DNA of 64,000 bases, from positions 98,037-162,036 of the forward strand of contig DASXZO010000036.1 in NCBI GenBank assembly GCA_036501845.1. Reading direction: 5' to 3'. The position numbers and the translations under genes were made by a program. Shown one piece after another: positions 60,315-64,000 of this stretch. The DNA comes from JBBREP01 sp036501845. GTDB taxonomy: Bacteria > Actinomycetota > Acidimicrobiia > IMCC26256 > PALSA-610. Within the stretch, counting starts at the first letter, position 1. Every line of letters starts with the position of its first letter. The notes beneath the pieces are model-generated. The model did not search any database. It had not been told where the DNA came from and worked only from the letters and a program-made list of their open reading frames with translations.

Positions 60315-62154
60315 GTGAGCCGGCTGCGCGAACGCCAGGAGGTCAAGTTCTTCGGTGCGCTACAGCGCGCCGCGCCCGCACTATCGACCACATGGTGGAC
60401 GCTGCTGTTGCTACGCGGTCTGCTCGCGCCGGTGGTGGCCATCGCCTCGGGCGTGCTCATCAACGCGGTGCAGCACCATCATTCGCTCGCCGGCCCGCTC
60501 GTGTTCGTGGGCATCGTGTTCGTTACCTACCAGGTGGTCACGCCCGTGCACCAGGCCGTCAGTGCGAACCTCGGCAGCCGGTCGGCGTCGTGGCTGAACG
60601 ATCGCCTGCTCCGCGCATGTGTCGCGCCGCCGGGTCTTCGCCACCTCGAGGACCCGACGCTGATGAACGACCTCACGATGGCGCGCGATTTCGACCTCGG
60701 CATCGCCGGGCCGCCGCTCACCATCGCCATGGACTTCATCGCCAATGGCCTCGTCGACATCGTGGCCGGGATCGGCACCGCGATCGTGCTGTTCGCGTTC
60801 GAGTGGTGGGCGCCCCTCGTGCTGGTGGCCGCGTGGACGGCCACGCACTACATGCTGCGCGAGAGCGCGGTGTGGCGCGACCGCAACACCGACGAAGTGC
60901 GCGACGCGCAGCGCCACGCCGAGTACGCGTACCGGCTCGCGGTCGACTCGCCGGCGGCGAAGGAACTGCGGCTGTTCGGACTGGCGCCGTGGGTGGTCGA
61001 GCGCTTCCGGAGCCGGCGGCGGCGGCTCTACGAGCTGCAATGGCAGGCCACGCGCTTGCGTGAGCGTTCGGTGCTCGGCTGTCTCGTGCTGGTGGTCGCG
61101 GCGAATCTGCTCGTGTTCCTGGTGCTCGCCAACGAGACCGCCAACGGCACCGTGGCACTCGCCCAGGCGTTGGTGTTCTTCCAGGCCGCAGTGGGAACGA
61201 GCGCGATCGCGTTCGGCGGATTGAGCTGGGCGCTCGACGGCGCGGCCGCGCCGGTGGCTGCGGTGTTGCGCCTCGACGCGGCGATGGCGACGGCCGGCGC
61301 GCTCGCCGACGGCACGCGCGACGCCGCCGCAATGCCAGCACGCGACATCCGCTTCCGCGACGTGACCTTCGCCTACCAGGCGGGTGCCCGCCCGGTGCTC
61401 GAACACTTCGACCTCACGATCCCAGCGGGAACCTCGCTCGCCATCGTCGGGCAGAACGGCGCGGGCAAGACCACGCTCGCCAAGCTGCTGTGCCGCCTCT
61501 ACGACCCGCAGAGCGGCGCCATCGAGATCGACGGTGTCGACCTCTGCGAGTTGCGCATCGACGAATGGCGCCCGCGCGTCACCGCAGTGTTCCAGGACTT
61601 CGTGCGCTACGAGCTCTCGTTGCGCGAGAACGTGCGGTCGCGCCGTGTCGAGGCGTCCGGCGATGCCAACGACGAGGACGACCACGACGACGCCGTCGTC
61701 AATGCCGCGCTCGCCGACGCCGGGGCCGCGGACCTCGCGTCGCTCGACACGATCCTGGCCCGGGGCTACGAGGGCGGCATCGACCTTTCGGGCGGCCAGT
61801 GGCAGCGCATCGCGCTCGCGCGAGCGTTGTGCGCAGTGCGGCTCGGCGCGGGCGTCGTGCTGCTCGACGAGCCCACCGCGCAGCTCGACGTGCGCGGCGA
61901 GGCCGAGATCTTCGAACGCATCCTGGCCGCGACGCGAGGGTGCACCACGATCCTCGTGAGCCATCGCTTCTCCACCGTGCGCCACGCCGACCGCATCTGC
62001 GTGCTCGAGCACGGCCGCGTCGTCGAGCTCGGCACGCACGACGAGCTGATGGCGCTCGGCGGCCGGTACCACACGATGTTCGAGCTGCAGGCGGCCCGCT
62101 TCACCGGCGCGGCCAACGCCACCGAATACGACGACCGCGGCGAGGAGGTGGTGT

Positions 62155-62171
<17 letters not shown>
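60315..62171 (+). CDS. ABC exporter half-transporter, subunit 1
   Basis: A 618-residue half-transporter. An N-terminal membrane domain with five to six helices is followed by an ATPase domain. Walker A is GQNGAGKTT (about residue 380), the signature is LSGGQWQRIALARA, Walker B VVLLDEPTAQLD, and the H-loop ILVSHRFSTVR. GTG start at 60315. The last 17 bases overlap the start of the second subunit, so a heterodimer is likely. The substrate is unknown. Confidence 0.92.
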
Positions 62172-63963
<1,792 letters not shown>

Positions 63964-63965
63964 TA

Positions 63966-63995
63966 TGCGTCATTTGCTATGCGTCGTTTGACGGC
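63966..63995. repeat. Short direct repeat after the ABC genes
   Basis: TATGCGTCATTTG and TATGCGTCGTTTG stand in tandem with a 15-base period just after the stop codon. The period and AT content differ from nearby coding DNA. It may be a tandem binding site for a regulator of the next, unseen gene. Confidence 0.4.
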
Positions 63996-64000
63996 CATAG

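Overview
The window is GC-rich, densely packed bacterial chromosome. Many genes use GTG starts and many neighbours overlap by 4 bases (ATGA or GTGA). It looks like an actinobacterium, most likely of the class Acidimicrobiia. The reasons are a KdpFABC-KdpDE operon of actinobacterial type, an F420-type luciferase-like oxidoreductase, a WS/DGAT acyltransferase, a tiny protein resembling the actinobacterial ribosomal protein bL37, many SDR and acyl-CoA ligase genes, and paired amt-glnK genes next to glnD. This assignment is inference; no rRNA or tRNA gene was seen.

Layout. 1-5.3 kb (minus): a possible partial gene at the left edge, then tatD, metG, rsmI, a DUF192 gene and a family III CoA-transferase. 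5.7-6.5 kb: surE. 6.6-15.5 kb (minus): one operon reading DUF4118-GAF protein, small membrane protein, kdpF, kdpA, kdpB, kdpC, kdpD, kdpE. 15.6-17.7 kb: a YchF-like protein with a broken P-loop, a DUF4118 pseudogene, the bL37-like ORF and an unknown acidic-tailed protein. 17.7-22.6 kb: thioesterase, two SDRs, an amidohydrolase and an epoxide hydrolase, with a clear promoter-operator at 18.6 kb. 22.7-31.6 kb: SIMPL lipoprotein, a small kinase, a truncated methyltransferase, quinone oxidoreductase, WS/DGAT, a Tat-type molybdopterin protein with a cytochrome b, and a GH3 glycosidase.

The most notable locus is 31.7-34.8 kb: serC, then a thioredoxin-fold fusion protein translationally coupled to a selenoprotein gene. 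The latter is read through an in-frame TGA (34577-34579) that is followed at once by Gly-Ser-Cys (a UGSC motif) and by a SECIS-like hairpin. Read conventionally it would appear as two broken ORFs.

34.9-52.9 kb: lipoproteins, a DNA glycosylase, two acyl-CoA ligases, a serine hydrolase, a Rieske oxygenase, an NQR2/RnfD-like (UnbU-like) membrane protein, a GGDEF-EAL protein whose EAL half looks inactive, and the ferredoxin-ligase-SDR-LLM operon. These fit catabolism of lipids, terpenoids or aromatics. 53-59.6 kb: a nitrogen block with two tandem amt-glnK pairs and the divergent glnD. 59.6-64 kb: a CDF-like membrane protein and a heterodimeric ABC exporter pair.

Several strong palindromes sit between genes. 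Two copies of a nested palindrome (39.13 and 52.92 kb) and two copies of an 87-bp element that ends at start codons (5.58 and 19.44 kb) show that dispersed repeat families are present.
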